Positions 44,931 through 57,273 of a stretch of DNA of 64,000 bases are shown piece by piece (positions within the stretch are counted from its first letter, which is position 1; the number at the start of each line of letters is the position of its first letter). The position numbers and the translations under genes are program-made. The stretch is from contig NC_084804.1 of assembly GCF_963583255.1 (NCBI RefSeq), positions 20,528,061 to 20,592,060 on the forward strand, written 5' to 3'. This DNA is from Pyrus communis (lineage: Eukaryota; Streptophyta; Magnoliopsida; Rosales; Rosaceae). The notes below the pieces were generated by a model. That model had not been told where the DNA came from and searched no databases. It saw only the letters and a program-made list of their open reading frames with translations.

Positions 44931-45758
44931 ATGTTTTCTATACAATAAAAATACTCTTTTATCCTATTTCTTATTATTCAACATGAAAATTTAAGTTAAA
45001 AATAAAAGAATATAATAAGAGAATGAGGTTATTAATGATATTTTATTCTTTTCTGTCTTTGATGAAAATGACTTTTGTTTTATTTCATTGTACGATCTTG
45101 AAAATTATCCTTGACACACTCCGACCCAGAGTATCAACGTAGACACCTGAATCGGGATGTGCTGGGCAATACTTGGAAGGTGACGAAGCTATAGAGTGTA
45201 GTGATGTGGAAAATGTGAAAGGAAAATTGAGACCCATGTAGAAGGCTTACGTCCATGCATGTGAGTACCCGTATTTTAATCTTATCTACATATCAGCTTA
45301 AGCTTTGTTTGGTATATTAATATTTATACTACTTCTAGTTAGATTTATTAATACATTTATTATAAAAGTATTTTTGCATGATCACTATTAGAAGAGATCT
45401 TTGCTACCACTATTTCCTAATATTATGATACCTCCAGCTTAACTATATGCATTATCACCAATTCAGCTATCATGTTATTAGTCCCTTAACTCTATAAGTT
45501 GACACCTACACCTTCCACCATCGTTTACAAAGCCACTTATTAAACCCAAGTTATTTATCTCATGCACAATGGCACCTGGAAGCCATTTGTCAACATATCA
45601 TTCATCAAATGCATTCTCATCTCATATTAGCTGCCTTAAAACACTAGTTATGCCTGCTTTATGTCCTATAAATAGGAGCTAAGCTCCATTTAGTTTCCAA
45701 CATGAGCTAGCATGCAGTGCATGCTCTCTGGAGCTCACGTGGTGTGTGTGTGTGTGTG

Positions 45759-45793
<35 letters not shown>

Positions 45794-45829
45794 ATAGTAA
45801 AAATAAGAGTGGACTTATATATGTATAGT
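44931..45829. other. Intergenic region with an inverted LTR end and microsatellites
   Basis: TGACACACTCCGACCC at 45112 is, on the minus strand, the end of a gypsy LTR of the ...GTCGGAGTGTGTCA type; how far that LTR reaches to the right is unclear. A TATA-like CCTATAAATAGGAGC lies at about 45668, resembling an LTR or TRIM promoter. (GT)n, (TA)n and (TG)n runs lie at about 45741-45793. Confidence 0.45.
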
Positions 45830-46826
45830 GATAAGGAAAAAATAAGAGTGGAATTATACGTAGTGTTGGTTGTGATCAACTTCATATAGCTTGGAATTTG
45901 GGTTGATCAACTTCATATAGCTTGGAATTTGGGTTGAAATACAAAGATTCTAGCTTCGGATTTGAGGCAGGGGGTTTCTTTGGAACTTACCACCCTTAGA
46001 ATATTTGAGCTTTGTGAAATATGTGTTATACTTGATATATATCTCTAGAATTGATATAATTGTCTGTTTTGATAATGTGGATATTGTGACAATGATGATT
46101 ATATGCATATATCATTGTATATTGGAGTCGAAGGATTTTGTTGGTTTATTCGAGATTGGGATATGGAAATGGAACTATCTTTTGTATTGTTGAGTTCGAC
46201 TCTTGTAGGGACTAGCAAGGATGACAAAAGTGAAATTATAGGAATGGTACGAAGTAGTGGAGACTTTGCGACCGTGAGAAGAACAAGATGACCAACAAAA
46301 TGGGAATTGGGGTGATTGAGTTACGAGGGTTAGTTTGTATAATAGAGCATTCAGACCATCGTTGTTTGGACCACTGTTGCAGTGGTAAGATGCATGGTAT
46401 GGGACGTGCAGTTCCGTGTGTTTTATTATATAGATTAACGAGTTAGGGTAATTGAAGTTATGTTGCATTCACGGTTTATCAATTAAATAGTGATTAATGA
46501 TAACATATTACAATGGACTACATGTGGCATGACAATTGGTTTAGTCTTGACAATTATCTTTGATAAGACTTATGTCCCTACTGAGCTATCGTTTCGCTCA
46601 CCTTGTACATTTTAGACTAAGTTTGGTACGAGATTAACGAAGGGTAGAAGAGCTGAGGTTGTGTTAGACGAGGGATTTTAAGAGTTTTTATTTATTTTTG
46701 TACACCTTTAAAGATTTTTGAGTTATTTTTATAAGAGAAGTTTGATTTTTCATATTTATTTTTATTTTTACTGGCTCATCGGGCACTAGGTCCTTTTTTC
46801 ACCGACCTTGGGTTTGGGGCGTGACA
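45830..46826 (+). mobile_element. Partial gypsy LTR of another family
   Basis: Ends GGGTTTGGGGCGTGACA (46810-46826), a standard plant gypsy LTR end. The sequence before it, CTACTGAGCT...CGCTCACC...GTACATTTTAG (46578-46620), is like the 3' part of Tekay-type LTRs. It contains a perfect 31-bp tandem duplication at 45874-45904 / 45905-45935. No target duplication was found and the left end is undefined. Confidence 0.55.
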
Positions 46827-46953
46827 ATGCATGGGTAAGGATAATTTTCAAGAACACATTTGGGCCCTCGTTAATCTTCAAAGCCACACCTCTAAGCCCC
46901 TGTCTACTTCCTGAAAAATAAAAAATAAAATAAAAATAAAAAACCTAGCTTTA

Positions 46954-48142
46954 GGAGGGTGTAGCCAATTTGGATTTCATATGATTTTAATGGACTGTTT
47001 TAAGTGGTAGATTTTAAAGGATTTTAAAGGATTTTAATGGACTTTATAATTTTGTATGGATTTTGGAAGATTTGTATGGATTTATATTATAGATTTGTAT
47101 GGATTTGTACAAACTTTTTTTATGGATTTCTTAGGATTTTTAAGTGACTTCTACAACATAAAATGAATTTCTTTCTCAGTACACAATCTAAAACATATAT
47201 GATACCAAAATACAAACCAATACAATATATTTTTACTTTTCTCATTTGAATTATAATTTTTTTTATGAAATTTTTAACAAACAAAAACATAGATCATTGA
47301 TGGTTTCAGATGACATCTAGATCAAGCTAAATTCCAACTAATCGAACCCAACCCAAGCATACAAAATTAAATCTTTGCACCAGTAGCTAACAAGTCCAAG
47401 TACAAGACAAAAATACTATTGAATCCTAAAGCTCATCTTTTTGTTGTTGTAGCTTCCAAAACTGAAAAACTCGCAACCCAATTCACCATTTTTTCACTTC
47501 AGCACCCAAGTTACTCAAAACCCCAACATCCCATACTCCAATCCCTCCAACCCCTCCATTTTCCCATAGTTTCCGACATATTCTAGGCTACCAAACAGAG
47601 TTAAAACACACAACTAAACAAATAGCAACAAAAAAAGGTAGAGAAGTAATATACACATAGCAGAATAGGGAATGGAGATTTTGTGGGGGTTGAATTTGTG
47701 GTGACATTTCGGATTTGGTGGATATATTTTTAAGAAATAAAGGAACTTTGTATGTCTATCTTCTTTTCTTGAGAGATGGTTCGTCCTCTTTTTTTCTCTG
47801 AGAGATGGTTCGTCTTCCTCTCCAGAGAAGAAAAGAAATCCTAGCGGTGGAGGTTGGATTGTTTAAGGTGTTTGGTATTTATATCACCCACCCTCAAATC
47901 CATCAAAATCCCTAGTTCAAGAAAATCCTAGAAAACTTTTAATATTTTTACTACACTTAGATTCTTGTGGACTTTTTAAAATCCTAATCGACTACCCATG
48001 GATTTGGATGTATTATTTAAAATCATAATTTGACTATACCATGATTTCAAAATCTTTTAAAATCTAATTGACTACACCCATATTTTAAACTTCATTAAAA
48101 TACTATCAAGTCCTATCAAATCTTAATTTGACTACACCCTCC
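46954..48142. mobile_element. Non-autonomous TIR element with TTA target duplication, 1189 bp
   Basis: TTA flanks both ends (46951-46953 and 48143-48145). Termini GGAGGGTGTAGCCAATTTGG and, in reverse, GGAGGGTGTAGTCAAATTAA are followed on both sides by repeated GGATTT(TA/TG) subterminal motifs (AAAATCCATACAAATC types). The interior is non-coding. A 3-bp duplication suits PIF/Harbinger or CACTA; the terminus does not decide. Confidence 0.75.
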
Positions 48143-48145
48143 TTA

Positions 48146-48483
48146 GAAATTTCACAACCATCGATCCCTTGCTTTGGCTTGGGGCCGATGGCTGCCCTTC
48201 CCACCTTCGTCCTAGTCTCCTTTTGTCCTCCCCTCCATTGCTCCACCCCTTCTGTTTCCTCTATCCCCTTTCAGCTTTCTTGCCGCCACTCCCTCACTAC
48301 CCATTTTCTCTTTCCCCAGTCTACGGGTGTCTCAAACACTTTTCTTTAGCTGAGTCTAGTCATCATCATTCTTAATGATAATGGGCTAATTTTTGTTGCT
48401 CCTAAACTATCGAGGGTGTTGCCATGGGGTTTTCCCATTGATGGTTCGATTGGGTGCTCGAGGTGGTTTGATGTGCATATTTG
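48146..48483. other. C/T-rich intergenic stretch, no supported gene
   Basis: Overlapping open frames rich in Pro/Leu/Ser (48128-48375) arise from C/T-biased sequence. Contiguous with 52211 onward once the LTR element is removed. Confidence 0.4.
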
Positions 48484-49049
48484 TAATAAGATCCAAATCT
48501 TTAAGCCCTTAATCAACCTGCAAGTAACACAGAGGATAGAGAGGGAGAGGGAAGGAGGAGAGAGAGAAGAGCTCTGAAATGTTTTTTGTTTATTTTTCTT
48601 TTTATCAAATTAACCACTGGGCAAAGCCATTACACTTGGACTATTTATAGTACTCCCAAACCCACTGAAAGCTAACAGAATCTAACAAGCTTTCCTAATT
48701 CCTTGTAATAGTCCCATTTGACTAACTAATTCAATGCCTAACTATGATTAGGCTAATCAGGGTCATAACATTGCCTACCCCTTAAGAACAACCTTGTCCT
48801 CAAGGTTAAAATGAAGAACTGGTTGTACTTCTCAATTGCTTGCTTCTGCGTAACATGCTCCTATTTGCCGCCTTTGTAGTTGTTTCTCCCATAAAAGATT
48901 TCTGCCCATAATGTCAAATGGAGACCCACCATAGACTTGCAACCCATCTTTTGATGATGCATCACCAATAATAGTAGTGGAGTCCTTAAAGATTGTCACC
49001 CTTATAACCACACCAAGCCGCTCAACTGAAGTGTTCTCAACTAGTAAAC

Positions 49050-49889
49050 TCAGATCACCAGCTCCCAAAACGACATCCCATTTGCTTCCTGAGTTTTGTT
49101 TGAACTAGATATGATGGATTTACCAATCATCAGCAGTTGATATATCGCAGAACACCACCCTTCTGGCAATCTATGAATCCCCTCTGAGTGAAGTCTCTCC
49201 AATCTTACAGTGGTACTACAAATTATATTGTTAACAACATGTCCTGCCAATGCTCTTTCGAACCCAGTCGCCATATCCACAGCCTTTTTCATGCTTAATT
49301 CATGCAAACTCTTCATCTCATCACAATATCCACCCTCTCCAGTTTTTTGCTTTTTGCCTTTATTCAAAGCTTCAACACTTCTATCCAATTGTACCATAAA
49401 ACTACCAAAATTGGTTATTTTTGTAACCCTGTTAAGCCACTCTGCCTTGATAGCTTTGAAGTAGAGCAACAGCTCAAACGTTCGCTCATCACCATTTTTG
49501 ACACAATCAGAAAAATCTTCATAGTTTGCTTGTCCTTCGGTAATGATCATAATAGAAATCTCTTTCTCATTCAGCTGTTTGATCTTCCTAATCACATCCC
49601 ATGCCACTCCCTTGTGTTATGACACTTATTGAGCCTTGCCATATTCATCAAATAACGAAGAGAATACGTCCATGACTTCAAGAGCCTCTTCTTCTGACCT
49701 TCCTGCAGTAAAATCTGAAAGGTTGATTTCTTGCAATAGATCTTTGATAAACAACAAGATTGGTGCAGCAACACAAGCTACATCCATACCAAAACTTCTC
49801 TTACTAACACATATATTGGTACACAATTTTTCATCATCCCTTAATGGTAGAAATAGTTCCTCAGTCTTGCCGGCATCAATAAAGGACAT
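49050..49889 (-). other. Unidentified coding-like segment inside the short LTR element
   Basis: Two neighbouring minus-strand frames, 49889-49626 (87 codons, MSFIDAGKTEELFLPLRD...) and 49607-49050 (185 codons, MAWDVIRKIKQLNEKEI...), separated by a frame change and a stop near 49620. Together they give about 270 residues of mixed alpha-helical composition with regular Leu/Lys/Glu and few low-complexity runs, ending FWELVI close to the 3' side of the element. I recognise no domain; neither pol nor gag motifs are visible. It could be an element-specific accessory protein or a captured host gene, decayed by the frame change. Confidence 0.4.
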
Positions 49890-50039
49890 GCGATCACCCT
49901 AAATATCAAAAACACCTTCACATGTAGCAGTAGCTTCCTCATATTGCATCACTTGTAGTAGACAAGTAAAATGCATTGTATGCTTAATGAAGTGTAGCTT
50001 TTGGATAAAAAATTGAGGGTACTTGTCACAACGGTTTTC

Positions 50040-50651
50040 CTAGTGCTTGGAACAGAGCAACACCCCTAGAGTTTTAGCTAATCCCCCTCCTGGAACCCAT
50101 CCATTCCAGAATTCACCCATAGTTTTGCAAAACTGAGAGCATGCAACCATATTATGAAAAAGAAGGGTCATTCGATCGAAGGGGTTTCCTGCAGCGTCCT
50201 CGCTTTGTCTCTTAGCTATTTCCTCAAACACTTTCTCTGCATTCAAAACCATCACCAATTTGCCAACCTCATACATGCTGACCCACCCATTAATCTCATT
50301 CAGATAAACATCATTCGTACCTAACTTGCCGTTAGTATAACACGAAAGTAAACTATTTAAAAACCAATGCCATTTGGCTTTCCCAGTTTTGGATGCGCAA
50401 ATCAAGGATCTCAATACCTCATGTCGATGCTTCGTGGTGTTCGTATGAGAGAGACCTACAGATTTAGTAACTCCTACGTTCCTGAGAGGGAAACCCAAAA
50501 CATACGCCATTGTTGTAGCTTCCTTGGTGCTCAAAACAGGTTTATGACTGTGAGCGTAGGATGAGTCAGTGCTAAAGGTTGCTGAAATAGAAAATAACGG
50601 CGGCATTGTGGTCACCATCGCAACGGGCCCAGTTTTCTCAACATTCCGCAA
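50040..50651 (-). other. Unidentified ORF inside the short LTR element
   Basis: A 203-codon minus-strand frame. Residues 1-75 are Ser/Thr/Pro-rich and repeat motifs of the upstream gag-like leader (PPLFSISATFS; compare PPLFSSSSLLR at about 51600 and PPLLSSSPLL at about 50980). The leader unit has therefore been tandemly duplicated in the element. Residues 85-203 are different (KWHWFLNSLLSCYTNG, VSMYEVGKLVMVLNAEKVFEE) and continue towards the segment at 49889. No family recognised. Confidence 0.4.
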
Positions 50652-50999
50652 AGGAATTGTTCATGCTACAAAATCATTTGAGTGTAATGGCTGGCTGGGA
50701 AAATTTGCCATTGCTCTCAACAATGGTGAAGATGAGAACATCGGTGGAACTTAATGGACTTGGGTGCTCGCATAATCTCCATACTCCTCAAGGTTGATGG
50801 AATCACTAACGTGTTGGTCTGCAAGTGGAAAGGGGACTGCAATTTTGGTGGTTCTTGTGTTCCTCAGAAGAGAAACAAAACCCTGTACACTGGTGTGAAT
50901 TGTCGATGCCAACGTATAGTTCAAATGTGCCTTGACAAGAGGAATTGCCATTGCTTGCAACAATGGTGAAGAAGAAAGCAACGGTGGAACATAATGGAC

Positions 51000-51950
51000 T
51001 TGGGTGATCAAGTGTGGCTCGCAGGAACGAACTGCCCCAGGCGCCAAACCATCCGTTGTAGCTGTAAGAATATCCCTAGTTTGGGGTAACTAAAACAAAG
51101 CTTCATCACTATTTTCACTTTTGGAGGGGCCAAAATCTCGCCAGAAAGCTTTTGTAAATTCCTCCCAACGTGATGTAGCGTGAATGCGATTACGCCAACA
51201 AAACCTATGCAAAGCTTCATTATCTAGATGAGATGAGGCAATTTCGACCTTCTGAGACGCAGGATTGTTGAAGTAGGCAAAAAATTGCTCCGCCCTGGAG
51301 ATCCAAGAGAACGAATCATCGTCGATAGAGAATCGAGGGAATTCAATCCATTGCGGACACTGAATTCACGGTGGGCTGCCTTCCTCGTCGCTCGTAGCAT
51401 TGATAGCAGACATCGGGATTGGAGTAAAACCCAGACCTTGCACACTTGTTGGAGCTTCCTGGTTGCTCAAAAATGGTTTGCTATTGTTGGAGTGGGCTCC
51501 CATTGAAGCGTTCGAGTTCGACTGTGGCTTGACAGATGGAGCTTCGATTTCGCGCAACAATGATGATGACGAAAATAATGGCGGAACAAAATGGACTTCG
51601 ATTGGCGATAGAAGTCTCGGCGGATTGTCGTCTCCTTGAAGTCCGAGATAACTAAGATTGATTGATTCAGTGTCGTCAAAAATCATCAGGGCTGGATCAG
51701 AAAATCCCTCATCACTGATAGCGAACATAGGGGTTGAAGTGGAGTCTAGCTTGCTGAGAGCCAACTTACGGGCACGGCAGATCATAGCAAGGAAGGGTGC
51801 AAATAGAGCATCCAAGGTTTCGCGAAGCGAATCATTATTCGCAGCAACCATTGCAGAAAACGTAGGTGGGTGGGTGTGCACAGGAAGGAAACCAGGATTC
51901 GAGAAGGATGATACCATTGATAAGATCCAAATCTTTAAGCCCTTAATCAA
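51000..51950 (-). pseudogene. Gag-like remnant of the short LTR element
   Basis: A frame from about 51917 carries a Ser/Pro-rich N-terminus (MVSSFSNPGFLP...). After a stop at 51366 or so and a frame change comes IEFPRFSIDDDSFSWISRAE, QFFAYFNNPASQKVEIASSH and RWEEFTKAFWRDFGPS (51355-51105). This is the capsid-type Retrotrans_gag core of Ty3/gypsy elements (compare W..RAE..F......Q.V..AS.HL). It ends with a stop at about 51089. It indicates descent from a gypsy element. Confidence 0.6.
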
Positions 51951-52210
51951 CCTGCAAGTAACACAGAGGATAAAGAGGGAAAGGGAAGGAGGAAAGAGAG
52001 AAGAGCCCTGAAATGTTTTTTGTTTATATTTCTTTTTATCAAATTAACCATTGGGCAAAGCCATTACACATTGGACTATTTATAGTACTCCCAAACCCAC
52101 TGCCAGCTAGCAAAATCTAACAAACTTTCCTAATTACTTGTAATAGTCCTATTTGACTAACTAATTCAATGCCTAACTATGATTAGGCTAATCAGGGTCA
52201 TAACAATTTG

Positions 52211-53389
52211 ATGTCGAAACTTCCTCTCAGCGGCTTGGGCTACCATGGGGCTTCCCCTTGGAAGCTATCATCAAGTCTTTTGCTTATGGGTTCGTAGCGG
52301 TGGCAGACAACGGCAATACAACGTCGTCGACGGCTTTGGCTTGGCAACCCCTCTACCATGCATGCCACTGTTCTTATCCTTGCTACAAATGCGAACCACA
52401 TCGGCCAACAGAAACTCTCGACGGCTTATGGTGCAACAGAATTTAATTTTAGGTGGGCCTTAATGGTTCGTGGTGGTAGCGTTGTATTGAGGTCGATGGC
52501 GGTGACTCAAGCTTGGGTTTCCCCTACCACCCACCTCTCTGTGCGTTGTTCTTGTTAAAATTGACAATCCACGTTCCCCTGCTACTCACACCTCCTGCCA
52601 CCTCTGCACCGGTGGTCTCCTCCACAGATACGTACCCATGGTCTCCTCCATGGAACCACCATCGGCTTTAGCTTTTTAATTTAGTTTAGTTTCTATGTTT
52701 CGTCTTTGTACTGCCTAAGTCGGGATTGTGTCGCCTAGGCGATCTGTTGCGGCCTCGATGTTTACAATGATTTTTATAAAAGTCTCAATGCTAGGTTTAT
52801 TGTGTTTATCGTCTTTTGTGATAAATTTGCTTCGGGACACTCTTAGTTCTAGTGGTCTTTTGTGGTAACCTTATAGGGGTTAAAATTATTGGCGTTTTGT
52901 GCAAATCATTTTCAGATCATGAAATTAGTCACTGGAGAATATATACTCTCTTTTACTTATTATTATTGTAATGAAACACCCTATCACTTCTGTCAATAAA
53001 AAAAATTCAAAGCAATTTTACGATTTAATAGTATTTCACTTTCACTTATAAGCGAGAAGTATTCAAATCTATAAAAAATAAAAAATAAAAAATTATGTTG
53101 AAGGATTTCTCTATTGCATAAGAGAATTGCACATTTGGAACAGAACGGTCATGGTTTAAATCTCAAAAGAGAAAAGTGAAAAACTGTCCGTAGAGCCCAA
53201 GCCCCAGCCCAAATCTTACTATTCGTAGAAGGAAATATAAAATCCTCCTCGAATCTGCGACTGGGGCAAAATAAACCCCCAAATCTCAACACTGTTTCCG
53301 CCATTAGGGTTTTCCGAATCTCAAATCTACAAATTCCGATACCACACTTCATACCCCCGAATCCGAAATTAGGGCTTCTCTTGCACGAA
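52211..53389. other. Intergenic sequence and PRKRIP1 5' region
   Basis: 52211-53000 is C/T- and G/T-biased without a supported ORF. It ends in TCTGTCAATAAAAAAAA, which could be a retroposon tail, though no LINE domain was seen. About 53250-53389 is the likely promoter-proximal region and 5'UTR of the next gene (CCGCCATTAGGGTTTTCC, then AATTAGGGCTTCTC). Confidence 0.45.
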
Positions 53390-55285
53390 ATGTCGTCGGG
53401 AAGACCCAAAGACGGGGACATGCAACTGGTGGCGGCGCCGGAGAGGAAACTAGCCCAGCCGCCTGACAGGAAACTAATGCTACCGCCAAGGCCACCGACG
53501 GCAGCCGGCTCGACGGCGCTTGTGGAGTATACGCCGCCGGTGTTCAAGGAGGAGGAAGAGGACCTCGAGATCAAGCTCCGGAGGATTCTCGAAAATGTAC
53601 CGGTTCGCGTCAGTAACACCTCCGGTAGCTCCGCCGGTTCGGGCTCTGGCGACTTCCATCAGGTATTATATTTGGATGCAGTATCACAATGGTGACTCTG
53701 ATTTTCTTGGGATTGTAGTTATTGGATAATGATGCGTATTTGAGTAAATTACGGGATAAATTGGAGTAGATTGAGTGAGGATATAGCCATATAGGGTTGA
53801 TTATCTTAGGGTATCTATAGAAATTAGGGTATTCAGAACTTAGACAGCTGAGGGTAGAACGTGAGTAGTACAGTAGTTAGGGGCCCTTGGTTTCGATCGA
53901 CAAGAACATGAATTATTAAATTTGAATTTACTTGTTGGGCATATAATTCCAATACTAAAACACTTACCTATGCCCATAGCAAGAGAACGATAACTTACAA
54001 TTAGCTGGAAAAAAAAAAAGGAATTCATTTCGATAAGGTGGTATATGAGCTTGCCGGGGATTTGGGATATTCAAGTTTGGGGTTGAGCAAGTCTTTTCTT
54101 TTGTTAGTCAGACTCAATGCTAGATTGCTAGAATGTTGAGAGGATTAGTCGATCTGTGTATGCCTACGTTAGGTCCAACTGTGCACCATAAAGTAGAAGA
54201 ATGTGTTCATAAGAGTCAAGCACTATAACTGAGTTGTTCCCGTCTTTTTGGTTTGAGAGATTTTGCAAGGACGTAAAGCGATTTTTCTTATTTAGTGTTA
54301 TTTTGGAATTGGTGGGAACATTTTGGTACCCATGTTGGCCGAATGGATATGGAGTATGGTTACTCTTTTATACAGATTATGTGGACAGCAGAACTTAATA
54401 GATATTGACTGACTAATCCTTCTGTTAACAGAATTGGTTCTCTTATGGATGAATCTCTTTCCTTTTCTCTGCATTGATTAGTGTTTTCTGTTGAACTTGG
54501 GGTTCATTTATGATTAAACAATGTAGTATTCTTTGAAAAACTGTAGCTTATTATATGCATAAGGATAGAGAAACCTTCGATCTTGAGCAATGTAATAGAA
54601 TGCAGAGTTGTCTCTCTTCAAGTTTAAACTTTGGGACAAGAGATGCCTGGAATTGTCTTGTTTTTCTTGCTGCAATAAAATAGCCTCTTTCTCAACAAAA
54701 AAAAAAGTGCCTGGATTTTAACGTACTGCAATACAATGTAGCCAGGTGCAAGCTGAAACTGCTATTTTCTCTATGATTTTGAGTTTGAGTTTGATTTTGG
54801 ATCAATCTTAAATGATAAATAGTTAATACCAATTAGATAAGTATCTGAAGTTCTGAACATGTTAAAAAATATAATTTCCTTTCCATACGCCTGCTTTAGT
54901 GACATTGGAACATTTGATTGGTTATGATTTGTTGGACTCATTAAGCTGGCCGCTAAATTTCATGTAAACTTTTTTCTCACCCCAAGTTGTACATCCACAG
55001 TATCGGCAAATGAGACGGAAAGAGCAAGACAGGATTGCTAGGATGGACGTGGACTATCAAAGAAGGAAAGAAGAGGCCGAGTTCAATATGAGGAGGGAGG
55101 AAAGACTGAGACAGGCTGAAGAAAAGACAGCAAAGAAGCGTTTGAAACGTCAAAAGAAAAAGCAGAGGAAAAATGAGAAGAAGATGAAAACAAATTCAGG
55201 TGGCGAAGAAAAACAGAAAGAAGAGCCCTCGGACGATGAGGGGAACTCTGATGATCAAACTGAACAGGCTTGTACCAAGTTTTAA
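53390..55285 (+). CDS. PRKRIP1: PRKR-interacting protein 1 homologue (PRKRIP1, DUF1168), two coding exons
   Basis: Exons 53390-53662 and 55001-55285 join in phase 0 (CAG/gtattata ... atccacag/TAT) to give 185 aa. Start ATG 53390 is the first Met in good context. Residues 1-70 are a Pro/Lys-rich basic region. The family core SSAGSGSGDFHQYRQMRRKE spans the splice junction (about 80-99). Residues 95-155 are a highly charged coiled coil (RMDVDYQRRKEEAEF, KKRLKRQKKKQRKNEKK), followed by an acidic tail (EEPSDDEGNSDD). In animals and yeast the family is a spliceosome component found at the catalytic-step complexes and binds double-stranded RNA; nuclear splicing function here is inferred by homology. 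The 1.34-kb intron has no nested gene. Length is close to the usual 180-200 aa. Confidence 0.92.
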
Positions 55286-56454
55286 TTCTTGATGCATCGG
55301 CTCAAAGCCTGGTATCCATGGGCATTGCAAAGTCAAGGAGCAAGTATGGACCAACTTAATTGGGATTTTATTTTTTTGAATTCTAGACTTTGTCATGTTT
55401 GCGACCTAAGTTCGATTGTATATAATCCGAGATGTAACAACCCAAGGGATTAGAACAAATTAAATTTTGATTTAGTTCAACTATTTTCTTGATATAAAAA
55501 TGCAATGTTGAACAAGAACGATGTAGTATGCGTCGTGATCGGGTGCTCTGTTCTCCTCTAGAGTGGCATGTAGCATTTGTTTGCTTGCTTGCAATTGCAT
55601 CATGCTTGTGAATGGGTTGGCTACGCACTGCACCAAAAAATCCACGTATGATAATTTGGCAGTTGATCCACATCACATAACCCTGTGAATTTCAAGTTTC
55701 AACTAATGCACTGCAAAGCCATAGATCCTAGTGGAAACATAAACCGCAAGATTCTATCGTCAACTTCATTTTCCAGAGTTACTCATTTCGTTTTTAATTT
55801 TTTGTTTTTGTAGTTAAATTTAAGGGGGATTGAGCAATGAAATGTAGGGTCGGAGGGTATTAACAAATGGCGTCAGAACAATAGATGAAAAAAGTTGAGG
55901 TTCTATTATAAGATCAATCGAAAATATAGGGAGTAGTCTAACTACTTATAAGCCCATGCAAAGTCATTTTCATCATTGTGGAATTCATTCTCCAACAATA
56001 GCCAAAGAGATGCGCAAGAAATGCTTATGACATGGTGAATGAAATGAAAAACTACAAAAAATAGAAAACAATTTCAAAATAGTTGCTCCTAAAAAAAGAA
56101 AGAAAAAAACATGATCAATAGCGTATTGAACTTATCCAACTTATTTGGAAACCCCTCTTTATGATAAGTAGGTAAGATTAGAGTTGAGACTTAAGACCAC
56201 ATGTCGCCCTCAACAAAATTGGTTAGGAGGAGGATACTTATTTACTTGTAAAGGACAGTTGAATTAAGGCTTAGTTTTTGGTATATCCTAAAACTTGAAC
56301 TTAATTCCACTTTCTCTTCTGGAACAAAGATGTGTCATTTTGCACCATGAAACTCGATACTTAACAGATTCCACTTCCTTTTGTGTTGGAGTCGAAATTA
56401 GACCCTTTGAACACAAAGTTCCTAAATCCTTTAAGCTATAATCTTTCAAGGTAA
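55286..56454. other. PRKRIP1 3' flank, intergenic
   Basis: The likely 3'UTR runs to about 55500. Beyond that is AT-rich unique sequence without ORFs of note. Confidence 0.5.
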
Positions 56455-56685
56455 CATTTTGTGGGCTGGATTAGATTGAGCCTTAGAGATAGGATTGGAT
56501 TGGCAAAGACTTATACGACATGACTTGTAAGGATATGTTAGATAACCTACTTTATTTTGAATTCATAACCTATTATGTCTAGTCATACACATCTCACATT
56601 TTGACACAAAAAAAGGATTAGACTCAAGTCCATTTTGATTGATCACAACTTATCATATCCAGCCCACCAAACAAGGCTTTAGTTC
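56455..56685. mobile_element. Small MITE with GTGGGCTGGAT ends
   Basis: Left TTTGTGGGCTGGATTAGATTG and right, in reverse, TTTGGTGGGCTGGATATGAT. The inner parts pair further (GACTTGTAAG / TCACAACTTATC types). Target duplication not resolved. Confidence 0.45.
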
Positions 56686-56764
56686 TTCTTTAGTCCTTGT
56701 ATGAACCTAATTGTCGACTAAGGGCAGAGACGTCTAATTCAATGGTATTGGTATTTTGTTTTCA

Positions 56765-57273
56765 GAGTAAATTGTAGCAGTGGTCCCTCAACTTTAACTC
56801 AATTAGAGCAATGGCCCCTCAACTTTAGTTCAATTGGAGCAATGGTCCCTCAACTAAAAATCTATTATCATTGGTCCCTCAACTCATCAAAACGTGCAGC
56901 TATGGTTCTTTTCATCAACTTCGTTAGAACTTCAGTCAAAATGAGTCATGTGCCATGCACATGACGCTAAATCAAGGAGTAAATATGGAAATCAGATAAG
57001 AAAAATTATATCAATGGTCCCTCAACTTTAATCCAACTAGAAAAATAGTCCCTCAACTTTAACCCAATTGAAACAATGGTCCCTCAACTTTAACTCAATT
57101 GTAGCAATGGTCATTCCAACTTAACTCATATTGACAAAATTCTGACGAAGTTGACAAAAAAGATCATAATTACATGCTTTTATAAGTTGAGGGACCAATG
57201 ATAATGAGTTTTTAGTTGAGTGACCATTGTTCTAATTTGATTAAAATTGAGGGACTATTGGTACAATTTACTC
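56765..57273. mobile_element. Mutator-like MITE, 509 bp, long inverted repeats of ~30-bp units
   Basis: A perfect 9-bp target duplication TTGTTTTCA (56756-56764 and 57274-57282). Termini GAGTAAATTGTA at both ends in inverted orientation. Arms of about 180-200 bp consist of repeated units of the form AxxAATGGTCCCTCAACTTTAAC. They pair with each other and also form direct repeats within each arm; one unit set is further repeated in the middle (about 57010-57110). Non-coding. Confidence 0.9.

Larger units (their letters stand above)
48484..52205 (-). mobile_element. Short LTR retrotransposon without recognisable pol, 3722 bp
   Basis: Direct repeats 48484-48770 (287 bp) and 51918-52205 (288 bp) with a perfect target duplication ATTTG (48479-48483 and 52206-52210). 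In minus orientation the LTR starts TGTTATGACCCTGATTAGCC and ends GGATCTTATCA. It is followed by primer site ATGGTATCATCC (51917-51906, tRNA-Met type), and the polypurine tract AAGGGGTAGGCAA (48783-48771) precedes the 3' LTR. The interior carries a gag-like remnant near the 5' side and unidentified frames towards the 3' side. No protease, RT or integrase was recognised. It is a non-autonomous LARD/TRIM-like element, probably mobilised by a gypsy partner. Confidence 0.85.

Noticed and set aside
48128..48375. Overlapping Pro/Leu/Ser-rich ORFs
   Set aside because: Open because of C/T bias in two frames at once; no start context, splice signals or homology.
53149..53619. 156-codon minus-strand ORF
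   Set aside because: Antisense shadow of PRKRIP1 exon 1, whose plus-strand reading matches a conserved family across the splice junction.
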